From contig OY829327.1 of NCBI GenBank assembly GCA_963691655.1, positions 67,406,079-67,470,078 on the forward strand: 64,000 nt of DNA, in the 5' to 3' direction. This document shows positions 24,747 through 35,454 of the stretch, one piece after another (within the stretch, counting starts at the first letter, position 1; every line of letters begins with the position of its first letter). The notes under the pieces are model-generated. The model was not told the origin of the DNA. It saw only the letters and a list, made by a program, of their open reading frames with translations, and did not search any database. The translations under genes and the position numbers were made by a program. The stretch is from Toxonevra muliebris (lineage: Eukaryota > Arthropoda > Insecta > Diptera > Pallopteridae).

Positions 24747-25350
24747 ACGCCGTCGAGCTGTTTCTGAACTGGATTAGCAGCTTCTGTAGGAGATTAATTT
24801 GACGCTAAAATGGCAGTATCGTCTGGATAAGTAGCTATAGTTACACCATCAGTTTCAGGCAAGTCGCAGGTAAAAATCGAATAAAGAGCAGGATCCAGAA
24901 CACTGCCTGGTGGTATTCCGGCTTTTACTTGACATTTGGCTGATGTTTCATCATTTACATTGAAATAGAATGATAGGACTTTAAGACCAAATAAAATGGA
25001 GCTGGAAGTAAATTTTTTAATTTGTATAACAGCCCTTGATGCCAAATTTTTTCGAATGGTTCTTGAATGTCCAAAAATATGGCAGAGCAATACTTTTTGC
25101 GTTCCAGAAAGTCAGTGAGAATATTGATGATATTGCTCAGGAGTACCGTGCTTATGACGATTGGTGGATTCGGAACAACCATATATTCTTATTTTCTTGT
25201 ATTATTAGCAATCTACTATTTCGAATATTTTCGAGAATATTGCCAGCAAACTTATAGGTCTATATGAGGGCACTGAGTTTTGAGGTTTATTTGGTTTAGG
25301 AATCATTATTATTTCAGCACATTTCCATAGAGAAGGAAATTGTTTTAATT
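24720..25350 (-). pseudogene. reverse-transcriptase fragment of a jockey-type LINE
   Basis: Successive minus-strand frames give typical reverse-transcriptase blocks in order: SYRPISLLAIFSKIFE (near 25200-25270 in sequence order), AIFLDIQEPFEKIWHQGLLY (about 25050-25110), AGIPPGSVLDPALYSIFTCD (about 24850-24910) and IATYPDDTAILAS (24794-24835). The catalytic YADD box has become YPDD, IPQGSVL has become IPPGSVL, and the blocks are split by frameshifts. Further on a frame still reads SPTEAANPVQKQLDGVQQ before stops. Endonuclease, ORF1 and the 3' end are missing. Wording of the motifs fits the jockey clade best. Dead copy. Confidence 0.85.
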
Positions 25351-25937
25351 AGCAAGATTATTCATTATTCTTATAATTCAAAGTAAATCGTAATAACTAA
25401 AAACAACAATAACTAATTATGTTCAAGTGTTTGAAAATCGGTTGGGAGGGAAATTTTCCCCTGTTACCCCCTTCCCCCCTCCCCCTTGTATCTGCCCCTG
25501 CTAAGCATAATAATACTTTTGATATCAAAAGCCAGCAATAATTGAAGAGTCATGGAATATTTTTATCTCTTCCCTATTTTTACTTTCAAATCGCATTCGA
25601 ATCGACCTAAAGCAAAAAATTCGACCAGCTATCTACATGATTCTATGGTAATTCAAAAGAAGATGGTGTTTCGGTTTCAAAGGGTTTTGGAAAAATGTTC
25701 GATACAATTATGAAATGGACATGCAATGCTAAAGGCTTTTGCTAATAAAATATTAAAAATTTAATTTAATGCAGTGTAAACATCCGAGGTCTTACTATTA
25801 ATTATCCTGTCTCATTGCAGAAAGGACTAACCAAAAAGCCAACCAATCGGTTTGAATGTTATTTTATTGAAGAATAATATGTAGAAAAATATTTGATATA
25901 TAAAACAAAGTAAATGTGTCATCTGAAAAATGAAATC

Positions 25938-26124
25938 AATGCTTGCGTTCAGAAAACGCCTCTGCTCCGCCACTGCTACCTGTGTGTCTTATGAACGCAA
26001 ATTAATCACTTTATGATCAACAAAAATTATATTGAGCAGTCGTCATTTCATTGAGCGTATTATTTTTCTGATACTTCAGCTCAACATGTTGCTGAACAGA
26101 GGCCGCTTTCTGAACGCAAGCAAT
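25938..26124. mobile_element. short MITE with 28-bp inverted repeats
   Basis: Left end ATGCTTGCGTTCAGAAAACG and right end, reverse-complemented, ATTGCTTGCGTTCAGAAAGC, both followed by CCTCTGYTC. Length is just under 190 bp. No clean target-site duplication and no coding capacity, so the superfamily is not assigned. Confidence 0.65.
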
Positions 26125-26199
26125 GAAAAAATAATATTTTCATACATTTTTACAGTTTGCGCCGTAATTTTTAATTTCTATGAAACATGAACCCAAGTA

Positions 26200-28140
26200 T
26201 GTTTTCTAAACTAATTCAAGGTCGCTGATCACGAAAATCACATTCATTTTTTTTATGGGTAAGTTTTCGAGATATGATAAAATAACGGTTTTTCAGGTTA
26301 CAGTTTCACTTACAGGCTAATATCTCATAACTAATAGTACAAACTGATGTTGTTGAAATTTTGTGCACCAGAGCTTTTTGGCTAAGGAACCTATTTTGGG
26401 CCCCTATTTTGATCCAAAATATTTCAAAGGGCTCCGGAACAAAAGTTAGTAAAAATTTTATAAAACTAAAAATGCTGAAAAATTATGTCAATCAATTTGT
26501 ATTTACTCCTCTTCTCAAAACACGCTCTCATGATGTTGAAATGTTTGAATATGAAACACAATCGATTTCAATTTTGGGATTACAAAAAAATGAGTTTGTT
26601 GAAGCTTGAAAATGGGAAAATTTACTCATGTAGTCTAGAGTACTTTGGGGTCACTTTTCGAGATAACGGTACATGAAGTCATGAAAATGGCTTTATTCAG
26701 AGTGTGCCAGGACATTCTTAATTTATGCTTTTGGTTTTTGCTTCTCAAAAATTATGGGGAACCTAAAACATCAAAACACCCACTTATTCTTGGAAAAAAC
26801 CTGAAAAAGTCAAATTTCATACTTTTTTTTAAAGAAAGTTTGTAAAATTTTAAATTTTCAAAAAATTTTCTACTTTGACTTTTACAAAATTATTTTTAGA
26901 ATAAGGTGGTGGAGGGTGTTTTGATGATTTAGGACCCACTATACTTTTTGATAAACTTTTTCCCAAACATACTCAGAGGCCTCAAATTACTCAAAATTAC
27001 TTGTCAAATCGTCAGTCCGATGGATAAAACTGAATTTTGTGGTACTGTGTTATTAATCACCATTATCATATTTTTCATAACCTACATTACGATCATCACA
27101 AGCTTCGTTATCATCATCATTATTTTCGTTATTATCATCGTCGAGTTCCTCATCATCTGCTTACCGAAGTGGCATCTCTATATTTGGAGCTCTCAATAAC
27201 TCTAAGGCCACTTTTGGTAGCTGAATTTTTTTTTTGGTAACTTCCTATTACTGGTTATAACAGGATAAGAGCTAATAAAAAACATGTTCAAAATATCTTT
27301 ATTTGGTTTCTCTCGACTGCATTACCGTGAGAAATTCTCTCGGAAATTTTTGAAATCTTTATTTCTGGCTTCTGGTTCTTCTTCGGATAACTTGCCGATC
27401 GGCAGTAAGGCATGTTCTATTACTTCTGACCCATGAAAGTTTTAAACAAAATACCTGGCAATATTGTGCCCAAAAATTCGAAATTTGTCGATTTCGCCTT
27501 CATAATTTAGAATTTTCAAAGAAACTTCAGGATGTATTTCCATCATTGGAGCTATCAAATCCAGATTTTGGTCGAACAACAATCAAACCAGCTCTAGTTT
27601 TTTGTTTGCAGAAATTTATATTTTTGCAATCAGAGTTGTTTCACTTAATCTTAAATATTTCAACTTTACGCAAACATGCGAAAGTCGAAATATTATTTTT
27701 ATTTTATAATATGAAAGCTGAAATTCTATATTTTACGAATATATAAACTGATTGACCCAATATTTTCCAATGCATAATCGAAAATCTACATATATGTAAA
27801 AAAATACCTAATTTAAAAAAAAAAATTTTTACAAAAACATTTCCTAAGCACGAATTCAGGAAACTCATCGAAAAATATTTGAAGTCGAGGGTTCCATTCA
27901 AACAAATCGTCTTTTAAAAGTATTAAATTTGAAAATTTATACTTAACACTTTTGGAAATTCCGCTTTTACCACTGCGCATAGAAAGATAAATAATTACTG
28001 AACTTTGACAGTTAACTGCAGAAGAAGTAAATAAGGTGGAACATTAAATTTTTCATTTAGTGATGCAGAATTTTTTTTACTTTTACATAGTACCAAATAT
28101 CATTATCGACTTCGTATTCCATTTTTCCAGTTAATCTCCA
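26200..28140. other. spacer with an old dispersed repeat
   Basis: 26.2-27.0 kb contains the repeat shared with 16685-16812 (see 26627-26713) and phrases such as GGTCGCTGAT and TTCGAGATA. An ATCATC/ATTATC simple-sequence stretch lies at about 27060-27150. No gene is supported. Confidence 0.4.
26627..26713 (+). repeat. second copy of the 16685-16812 repeat
   Basis: Same order of blocks (CATGTAGTCTAGAGTA, TTTGGGGTC, TTTTCGAGATAACGGTACAT, GAAAATGGCTTTATT) with an internal deletion relative to the other copy. Confidence 0.7.
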
Positions 28141-28335
28141 AAATTAATGTACTTTGGCCCAGTGTGCGGCGTCAGCTTGCTGGAAAAGTTCTTCCAAGAG
28201 CATGAAGAAATCACCAACATTGTATGTGCGATCTTCCCCACTGAATTTTACTATCGCATGTTCAATGTCTTGGAAATTTACCTTGGGAGTGTGCACAGGT
28301 GCGGTGGCTACCGTGTTTGCTGAGGGTGCATACAC
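28141..28335 (-). pseudogene. gag-like retroelement fragment
   Basis: A minus-strand frame of 63 codons contains VNFQDIEHAIVKFSGEDRTY followed by NVGDFFMLLEELFQQADAAHWAK. This resembles the start of the capsid-like gag domain of insect LTR retroelements (pattern FxGxDxxYxVxxFxxxLE). It ends at a TAA soon after, no protease or reverse transcriptase follows, and no LTR pair was found. It could instead be a domesticated gag-like piece; evidence is motif resemblance only. Confidence 0.4.
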
Positions 28336-28339
28336 CGTT

Positions 28340-29618
28340 CCATTGCATTTGGGTTTACTTATGAATAATTTAATAAAATTACACTACAGTATAATATTTT
28401 CATTAAATTTTCATAATTATATCCCTAATGCAGCTAATACAATCTTTGTTTGCTATATGAAGAATTTGTCCTCTATTTTGTCCAAATAAATATGGTCACT
28501 GTATATATCTTTCATGCATTGCTAAATCAACTTTAATTTTTTACAAATTATTCAAAGCATTTTTGCGATACGCGGATTTGAAGTTGGAAAAAAAAATCAC
28601 AAAACTACTAAAAACGGGCAACTTATATAAACGTTAGTTTTCAATTTCATCATTTTGTCTGTTTTAAATTTTGTTTAAATACTTCACCTTTACAATATAT
28701 TGGCATACCTAATTTTCAAACCACTTACAAAGAAAATTTTTATTGTGAAATAGAACTAGGTTTGGTATTTAGGATACCCATGTCATGCTTTATACGATGA
28801 CAGTTTGTGAGTCGGCAAAGAACTTACTAGTAAGAATTTTCACTATTTTTTTTTTAAATGTTGGAAATAATAAAAAATGCTTTCATTAATATTACGTTCA
28901 TTATTTATTTAATGCAATAAATTTATCAATTAAACTTTACATGTCATATATCTATTAGTATTATTATTATTTATTATTTGTTAGAGATAATTACTTTCTA
29001 ATATTTACAAAATTTTCTTTTTTATTATTACTTTTTGATTTCATATTCCCGTGGGTCACTTATCTTAGCACTACAAATCATCGATTTGGTATATTTAAGT
29101 TAAATGTTTTCTAGTTTTCACTTTTTTTTTTAATATTTTACAAAATTTCATTTAGTTTATTCAGATTTTTACTACTTATTGTTACTATAGTTAATTATCT
29201 CCGAAATAAATGTAGATATTTATTTTTATGGTTATATATGTGTGTATGTATGTGTAATCGGAACGGTTCTGCAAATTACCTACAGATGTATGTATGTATG
29301 AGATGAATATTTGTGTAGTACTATGTAGTAGTATCGATTTTGGATCCTTAGGAGAAATTTATTCTTTAGTTTTTACTTCCTTGGTTTTATTATTAATTAA
29401 TGTAATTGATGTAAGTGTAAAGTGATAAATTCAATTATAATTTTTGTTGGAAAGTCTTTATATGAAAAAAATATTGGTTACTTCATTCACTGACTAATTA
29501 ATCAAAACCAAAAAAACATTGAATTTGTTGCCGATGCCGTTTGACACACTGTTTCACCTTTGAACTTTTTATACATAACACACTCCAGGGTAGATTTAAA
29601 ATTTTAATATTTTCTTAC
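28340..29618. other. spacer with no recognised gene
   Basis: Very AT-rich, with small ATTATT and GTATGTATG simple-sequence stretches at about 28960-28980 and 29230-29300. No coding or repeat structure that I can support. Confidence 0.4.
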
Positions 29619-29620
29619 TA

Positions 29621-29917
29621 CAGGTAGACCGCGCTTAACACGTACTTCTTATAGTACGGCCTCGCACTAACACGTTTCACTTTTTGAAAATTTTTTAGTA
29701 ATTGCACAAAAAATCCGTTCGAGAAGCACCGATAACGCAGCGAAATTTGTTTGGCTCTTCGTTGTATATGTATGTTATAAATTGGTGAATCTACTGGCGT
29801 GCGTAAAAGAACGCTGAACTAGACTAGCTGCCAGTTTTTGTCGCAAAAACAAGAGAAAAAATAAAAATCGCCCAGTTTAGGGGATCAACCGATTTCGTGT
29901 TAAGCGAGGTCTACCTG
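29621..29917. mobile_element. pogo-type MITE (297 bp)
   Basis: Termini CAGGTAGACCGCGCTTAACA and, reverse-complemented, CAGGTAGACCTCGCTTAACA, with one mismatch over about 22 bp and TA on both sides (29619-29620, 29918-29919). CAG termini with a TA duplication fit the pogo/Tigger group. No coding capacity. The I-clade LINE starts 18 bases beyond its right duplication. Confidence 0.8.
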
Positions 29918-29935
29918 TATTCGAAATTTGTATCC

Positions 29936-29947
29936 AGTTCAATTAAT
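29936..29947. repeat. target-site duplication, 3' side of the I-clade LINE
   Basis: AGTTCAATTAAT, identical to 35730-35741. Together they bracket the element exactly. Confidence 0.9.
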
Positions 29948-29969
29948 TATTATTATTATTATTATTAAT
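29948..29969 (-). repeat. TAA-repeat tail of the I-clade LINE
   Basis: Read on the minus strand the element ends in consecutive TAA/ATA triplets directly against the target-site duplication. I-factor-type elements end in such triplets rather than poly(A). Confidence 0.85.
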
Positions 29970-30325
29970 TTATTAACTTAGAATTATAAATTATAAGCTA
30001 ATATAAAAGTAGCAATGGCGACTAAGGCCTTCAGCACTTAAAACTAAGAGAAATTAACTTGTGTAAGTAATGATATTGTATGGTATGGTAGTAACGAGAA
30101 AGGCTTTTCCGTTTTAAATTTTAAGTAAATTAAAATAATGAAATAAGTATTACAATCGATGAAGTTTTAAGTAGAAAAATTAAATGCTAAGAATAATTTT
30201 AATTTAGTATTTCTTAAAATCTATAATATAATACAAAATATGTGAGAATATGAGGAATTGTTAAAATTAATCATAATTAAGATGAATAACATTAGGAAAT
30301 AAAGAAAAATTGATTAAATTAATTA

Positions 30326-33300
30326 TTATATAGAATAGTACAGCGAAGTTTTTTCTAAGTACTTAATAATTTTTATTATGTTTACGGAAGAAAGTTCAGA
30401 GAGAAAAATAGTAGGATTTTGGTTACCAAAAATTTCTGACCTAAAATTGTTGAAATAAGTACAGTCCATTAGTAGATGTTGAGTATTAATTCTCATATTA
30501 CAATTGCAGTATTGACAGAAAGGCGAGATATTTCTGTTTAAAAGATGTTCATGTGAGATTCTAGAGTGGCCAAATCTTAATCGGTATATCTTAATAAGGT
30601 CCAATCTTGTTACATCTTTAGTTTCAATTTGAGAGAGCTGTTGGATACTGCTTTGAATAGAATTAATGGTTTTATACCACGTTGAACAGTCATTCCACAA
30701 AGATTTATGTTTATCCACATATTGAAATTTAACGAAGTTACGTATATCCTTAAAGTTAAGATTAGGTGTTGTGGTAAGAGGGGCGTTATGAGCATTTTTC
30801 GCTGACTGATCAGCGTACTCATTGCCGGTTATTTGAGTATGACCTGGAATCCACATAATTATGATTTTTGGAAAGTTATCTATTAATATATCTCTTACTA
30901 ACATGCAGTAATGCGAATTGTTATTTATGTTGTGTATTGCTTGAATTGAAGAAAGAGAGTCAGTGCATATCATGAAATTCCCGGATTGAAATTGTACTAT
31001 TTTTATAGCTTCGTATATTGCAATTAATTCAGCTGAATAAATAGAAGTGTAGGAAGGAAGATGAGCAGTTTTTATAACAGAATCAGAGTAAGTGACGCTA
31101 TAACTAATGTTACCATTTACTATGGATCCGTCTGTATAAATAAAAGTGTAATTTGAAAATCTGTTTTTTATTTCTAAGAATTTTGAACTAAAAATTTCAG
31201 GAGATGTAATTGATTTTTTAAATTGACTAAGAGCACAGTTAATTGATTTAAAATTAAATAACCAAGGCGGATTTTTCAACAAAAAATTTTTATTAGAGTC
31301 AACCGGAATGTGTAAATCGTTACATAAATTTAATGTTCTGTGGATTACTGATGTAATATTTTTATGTTTCCTTTTGTTACGATTAACTCTTTCCAGAATG
31401 CCGGATGTTGGAGTGTACGGTTTTTGCAATGTTTGTAGTAAATTTGCTGTAATTCGGTCTCTGCTATTCTCGATTGTTAATATGTTTGATTCGAATAGCA
31501 TGTTATTTATTGGGGTTGTGCGAAAAGCACCGAAAGCCAATCTAATGGAAGAGTATAAAACTGTTTTTATTTTTTTAAGTTGAGAATTAGGAGCATAACC
31601 ATAAAGGAAAAGTCCATAATCTATTTTTGATACAATTATCGATTTAACCACTGATATGAGTGAGAGAATATGACAATTGAATTTGCTGCTAGCTAAACAT
31701 TTTATTATGTTAAGTCTTTTAGATAAATTCAAAATCAGGGAATTAATTTGAGAGTTCCAGGAATATCTTTTATTAAATATTATACCAAGTATCTTTAAAT
31801 TTTCTACACTTAGTATCCTAAATCTGTTCGAGTTAATTTGGAAAGAGCAGGTATGCATTCTGCAAATATGCAAATGTTTACATTTATGAAGAGAGAGTTC
31901 ACCTCCAGAATAATTGCACCAAGATTGGATGCTGCCAATTAAGCTACTTAGATCAAGGGTTATGTTTTTATCTTTGCTGAGATCTTTTACGATGTAAAAA
32001 TCATCAGCATAGGCGCAAAGCTTTAAGTCTTTTCTTATTGAAATTATTTGACTCAGTTTATCATATGCAATTAAAAATAGTACGACAGAAAGAGGAGAGC
32101 CCTGTGGTATACCATTTGTAAGGGGAAATATTTCAGAATAATAATTTGCCACTCTTACCCTAATTTTCCGATTCATCATGAAGTTTTTTACATAAACTAT
32201 AATCTTAGGGCCAATCTTCCATGTTGCTAATTGATCTAAAATCGTATGTATTCCAATTTTATCAAAAGCTTTTGTAAAGTCTAGAGATATTATGGAAATA
32301 TGTCTTTTTGCAGAAAGAGAACTGGTAATCAAATAATCTAAGTAAATTAGAGGATTAGATACCGAAATTCCCTTTTTGAAACCAACTTGTTGTCTATTAA
32401 GTAATTTGTTAGATGTAACAAACCACCAAAGTCTGTTCGCAATGATTTTATCTAAGACTTTTGAGCAACATGGATTTAGAGAAATGGGCCTGTAAGATTT
32501 AAGTTTTGTTTTGTCTGAAATAGGTTTTAAAATTGGAATCACGGTACTAATTTTATATAACTGAGGAATCGTACTGTTGAAAATATTATTATAAAGACAT
32601 AATAGCCTAGATTTGACGTCGGTGGACAAGTTTCGAAGCATAGTATAAGAAATTCTGTCAATACCTGGGGTATTTCCCTTCAATTTTTGTAATGCTATTT
32701 CCAATTCAATGAAGGTTATGTCATTTTCCATAAATGAAGCTCTATTGCTAGGCTTAAAAGAGACAGAGGCAGAAATGCACTTGGATTTAGCTTCTCTGAA
32801 AATTCTGTGAAAATTTACGTCTGAAGCTTCAGAGGACCATAGTTTGCCGAATTCTTTAGCTATTTCAAATTTATTTGTGATTGCTGTAGGGGGTGAGTTT
32901 GTGTCTTCTATGCAGTGTATGTTGAAGACAGGTTTAAGTCCACAAAATCTTCTAATATTAGACCAAATTTTTTGGATTGGACTGTTTGGATTTATTTCAG
33001 CTGTAAACTTCAGAACGGAATCTTTTTTGGCTTTTCTTAACTCTAATTTAAAAATGGAATTCGCTTTCTTAAAGTTAATAAGATTTTCAGTAGAGATATT
33101 TCTTTTAAAATTGTGCCAAGCTTTCGATTTGTTTATTTTTAAGAGTGACAATTTTTTGTTCCACCAAGGAACGTAGTGTATTGAATTACTTTTTGATTTT
33201 TGTGGTATCGATTCGTTTGCACTTTGAAGAATAATTCTATGAATATTTGCTGCTTCTCTATTAATGTTGCTTCTTACTAGATAATGTTGATTGTATCTAT

Positions 33301-34030
33301 TGTTAAGTTCTTTATACTTGTCCCAATTTGCATTTTGTAATTTGAAACTTGGTCTTGGTTTTGGTAGGTTATAAGTTTGAGTTGGAAAAAGGGATGTAAT
33401 TATTGGAAAATGATCACTTCCATGAAGGTCATTGATAACATGCCAATTTGCTTGAATAGCAATGTTAGGAGAACCAAGAGCTATATCAATATGTGTAAGA
33501 GTACCGTGTGTACTAAGGTGAGTGGGAGAACCATTATTAAGAACGATTAAATTAGAGTTATCTATAAATTTGGAAATAGTATTACCCCGGCTATTATTAA
33601 TTGGAGACCCCCATTTTTGATTCCATCCATTAAAATCGCCTAATATTAAGCAGGAGTGAGAAATATTAATGAAACTATTTTCTAAATTGTTGGTACTGAA
33701 TGACGTATGTGGCGCGATGTAAGCTGAAACTATTGAAAACTTTACTTTTGAATGAATTTCTACTGCAACTGCATCAATTAAGTTATTAATATGAATTGAT
33801 TGATGTTGAAGAGAATTGTGAATTAAAAGCGCAACACCTCCAAAAGACTGTTGAGAGTTGTAGGTATACATATTATAATTTATAGGAATTGGTATATTTA
33901 AGCTGTTCTGTATAATGTGCGTTTCTTGTAAAGCTATAATTTGAGGAGAGTATAATTTGATAATTAGTTGTAGTTGGACGTAGTTATTAGTGTAGCCTTT
34001 TAGGTTCCATTGTATTATTCTTAATGTCAT
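30326..34030 (-). CDS. I-clade LINE ORF2: endonuclease, reverse transcriptase, RNase H
   Basis: A 1234-residue polyprotein, uninterrupted. Residues 1-215 are an apurinic-type endonuclease: W8-N9, E36 in ALQETH, GDFNGWNQ at 131-138 and GSDHFP at 204-209. The reverse transcriptase spans roughly 490-770, with SYRPIS (512-517), D584 in LDFTKAFD, GIPQGSP (640-646) and YADD (674-677). RNase H covers about 960-1080 with D967, E1001, D1024 and D1074 (GNEYAD) all present. A CCHC finger follows at C1172, C1175, H1185, C1190. The protein nicks target DNA and copies the element RNA at the nick. The ATG is the first in the frame and opens with MTLRIIQWNL, the usual start of the endonuclease domain. All catalytic residues expected for the clade are visible. 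Confidence 0.95.
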   Translation of the reverse strand: MTLRIIQWNLKGYTNNYVQLQLIIKLYSPQIIALQETHIIQNSLNIPIPINYNMYTYNSQQSFGGVALLIHNSLQHQSIHINNLIDAVAVEIHSKVKFSIVSAYIAPHTSFSTNNLENSFINISHSCLILGDFNGWNQKWGSPINNSRGNTISKFIDNSNLIVLNNGSPTHLSTHGTLTHIDIALGSPNIAIQANWHVINDLHGSDHFPIITSLFPTQTYNLPKPRPSFKLQNANWDKYKELNNRYNQHYLVRSNINREAANIHRIILQSANESIPQKSKSNSIHYVPWWNKKLSLLKINKSKAWHNFKRNISTENLINFKKANSIFKLELRKAKKDSVLKFTAEINPNSPIQKIWSNIRRFCGLKPVFNIHCIEDTNSPPTAITNKFEIAKEFGKLWSSEASDVNFHRIFREAKSKCISASVSFKPSNRASFMENDITFIELEIALQKLKGNTPGIDRISYTMLRNLSTDVKSRLLCLYNNIFNSTIPQLYKISTVIPILKPISDKTKLKSYRPISLNPCCSKVLDKIIANRLWWFVTSNKLLNRQQVGFKKGISVSNPLIYLDYLITSSLSAKRHISIISLDFTKAFDKIGIHTILDQLATWKIGPKIIVYVKNFMMNRKIRVRVANYYSEIFPLTNGIPQGSPLSVVLFLIAYDKLSQIISIRKDLKLCAYADDFYIVKDLSKDKNITLDLSSLIGSIQSWCNYSGGELSLHKCKHLHICRMHTCSFQINSNRFRILSVENLKILGIIFNKRYSWNSQINSLILNLSKRLNIIKCLASSKFNCHILSLISVVKSIIVSKIDYGLFLYGYAPNSQLKKIKTVLYSSIRLAFGAFRTTPINNMLFESNILTIENSRDRITANLLQTLQKPYTPTSGILERVNRNKRKHKNITSVIHRTLNLCNDLHIPVDSNKNFLLKNPPWLFNFKSINCALSQFKKSITSPEIFSSKFLEIKNRFSNYTFIYTDGSIVNGNISYSVTYSDSVIKTAHLPSYTSIYSAELIAIYEAIKIVQFQSGNFMICTDSLSSIQAIHNINNNSHYCMLVRDILIDNFPKIIIMWIPGHTQITGNEYADQSAKNAHNAPLTTTPNLNFKDIRNFVKFQYVDKHKSLWNDCSTWYKTINSIQSSIQQLSQIETKDVTRLDLIKIYRLRFGHSRISHEHLLNRNISPFCQYCNCNMRINTQHLLMDCTYFNNFRSEIFGNQNPTIFLSELSSVNIIKIIKYLEKTSLYYSI

Positions 34031-34251
34031 AATAATAGATTTAAAATGTATTTAAATAAGATATGAAAAAAGAGTAAAATAAATATAATGAGAATAAGAG
34101 AAATTTATTTAAGGCTTAATTATGTAAATCGCAACGAGAGATGATTCGTAGCGTCGCTTTCCCTCCGCTCTTCTGCATTTCAAATTGCAAAAAAAAAGAG
34201 AAAACAAGCAACGCCACGAATCACCCCCCGCCGCGCCCAAATGAAGGTGGA
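34031..34251 (-). other. ORF1-ORF2 intergenic segment of the LINE
   Basis: 221 bases with stops in the ORF2 frame, so ORF2 must be translated by reinitiation or internal entry. An inverted repeat pairs 34143-34154 (GATTCGTAGCGT) with 34211-34222 (ACGCCACGAATC), 11 of 12 positions matching around a 56-base loop. The flanking stretch is unusually GC-rich (CCCCCCGCCGCGCCC) for this element. Confidence 0.6.
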
Positions 34252-35454
34252 TTAGTTTAGATCATCTTCTTGTGACATGTGATCTTCGTAGCTATCGGAA
34301 TTCGCTGTTTGCTTTTCTTTCTTTTGTCTTTTAGCTATTGATTTCAACTGAGATTTTAAACGATTGGATGTGTTTTTAGGCAAAACTTTAATTTTCGTGT
34401 TTGTGGAATTTGTGGAAGATATTGATGACTTAGGTAATTGAATGATATTCGGTGTAGTTTTGCTGGATATGTTGTTGTTGGTTTTTGATGAAGCTGAGAG
34501 AGTCTTATTAAGAGTTGTTGTTTTTGACGAATCTATATTGTATGGTTTTTCATCTTCGTATTGTTGAGCAACTCGAATTCCCTCGTTGTTGCTGGGTTTG
34601 ACCATTGAAGAAAATGAGAAATCCAATTGATGTCGCTCATTATAAATTTTTATAGCCGTTCTATTATCCGCCTTTTGCAATGTTTTGATTGCTTGTATTT
34701 CTTTTTCCTTTATAAATACTGGACAAGATTTGCTAAGGACCAAATGATTATGGCAATTGGATTTCAGCTCAAAGCAATTAACGCAAATTTGTTCACTATT
34801 ACATTTTTCATTTAACTCCGAATTAACATGAAAATTCTTACTGCAATTAAGGCATAATCTATTATTTTTACAATATTTTGTAGTATGACCAAAACGGAAG
34901 CAATTTCTGCATCTTATTGGCATTGGTATATAAGGTCGAATGCGTGTTTTTTCATAACCAATATTAATGTGTTCTGGTAGGTCGTGTTTGCAGAAAGTTA
35001 TGATGATAAGACCGGTTTCTTTGAGTTGGTCACCTTCTTTTTTTAAGATTTTTTGAACTTCCGTTACCTCTTGAGACTTGAGCTCTTCTAAAATAACGCC
35101 TTCGGGTATATCTCTCAATTCATTTGAGTAGATCACACCCTTCGTGAAATTGAGAAATTTGTGTGCAGTTACATTTATTTTTATTGAAGATTGAATAGAG
35201 GTTAATTTCACCAATTTATTGGCTTGTAGAGTGTTTTTAGTTTTTATTAGGAGAGTTCCATCACGTAGCTTTTTGCAAGAGTCGACTTGACCGCCACATA
35301 CGCCATCAATTGTTTTCTTAATAAGGAAAGGTGAAACTTTTGCTAGAGTGTCATTACTTTCTATTCTACTCATAATTAAATACATTGGGCCTGATGAAGC
35401 TATGTCCAATTTTCTATTGTTATCGAAAGTTAACAATGAGTTTTGTTCGGCCAT
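34252..35454 (-). CDS. I-clade LINE ORF1: RNA-binding gag-like protein
   Basis: 400 residues. The first 160 or so form the region found in I/jockey ORF1 proteins (GPMYLIM at 22-28, SPFLIKK at 41-47, LRDGTLLIKT at 63-72), an RRM-like fold. Zinc knuckles follow: C182-x2-C185-x4-H190-x4-C195, then C201, C204, H209, C218, and a third cluster C224, C227, H235 or H237, C244. The tail (about 300-400) is Ser/Thr/Asn/Lys-rich and likely disordered. ORF1p coats the element RNA in the cytoplasm and helps carry it to the nucleus. The start MAEQNSL is the first ATG in the frame and leaves a 275-base leader. Confidence 0.92.
   Translation of the reverse strand: MAEQNSLLTFDNNRKLDIASSGPMYLIMSRIESNDTLAKVSPFLIKKTIDGVCGGQVDSCKKLRDGTLLIKTKNTLQANKLVKLTSIQSSIKINVTAHKFLNFTKGVIYSNELRDIPEGVILEELKSQEVTEVQKILKKEGDQLKETGLIIITFCKHDLPEHINIGYEKTRIRPYIPMPIRCRNCFRFGHTTKYCKNNRLCLNCSKNFHVNSELNEKCNSEQICVNCFELKSNCHNHLVLSKSCPVFIKEKEIQAIKTLQKADNRTAIKIYNERHQLDFSFSSMVKPSNNEGIRVAQQYEDEKPYNIDSSKTTTLNKTLSASSKTNNNISSKTTPNIIQLPKSSISSTNSTNTKIKVLPKNTSNRLKSQLKSIAKRQKKEKQTANSDSYEDHMSQEDDLN

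Noticed and set aside
30610..33176. Other frames overlapping LINE ORF2
   Set aside because: Shadows of the 1234-residue ORF2.
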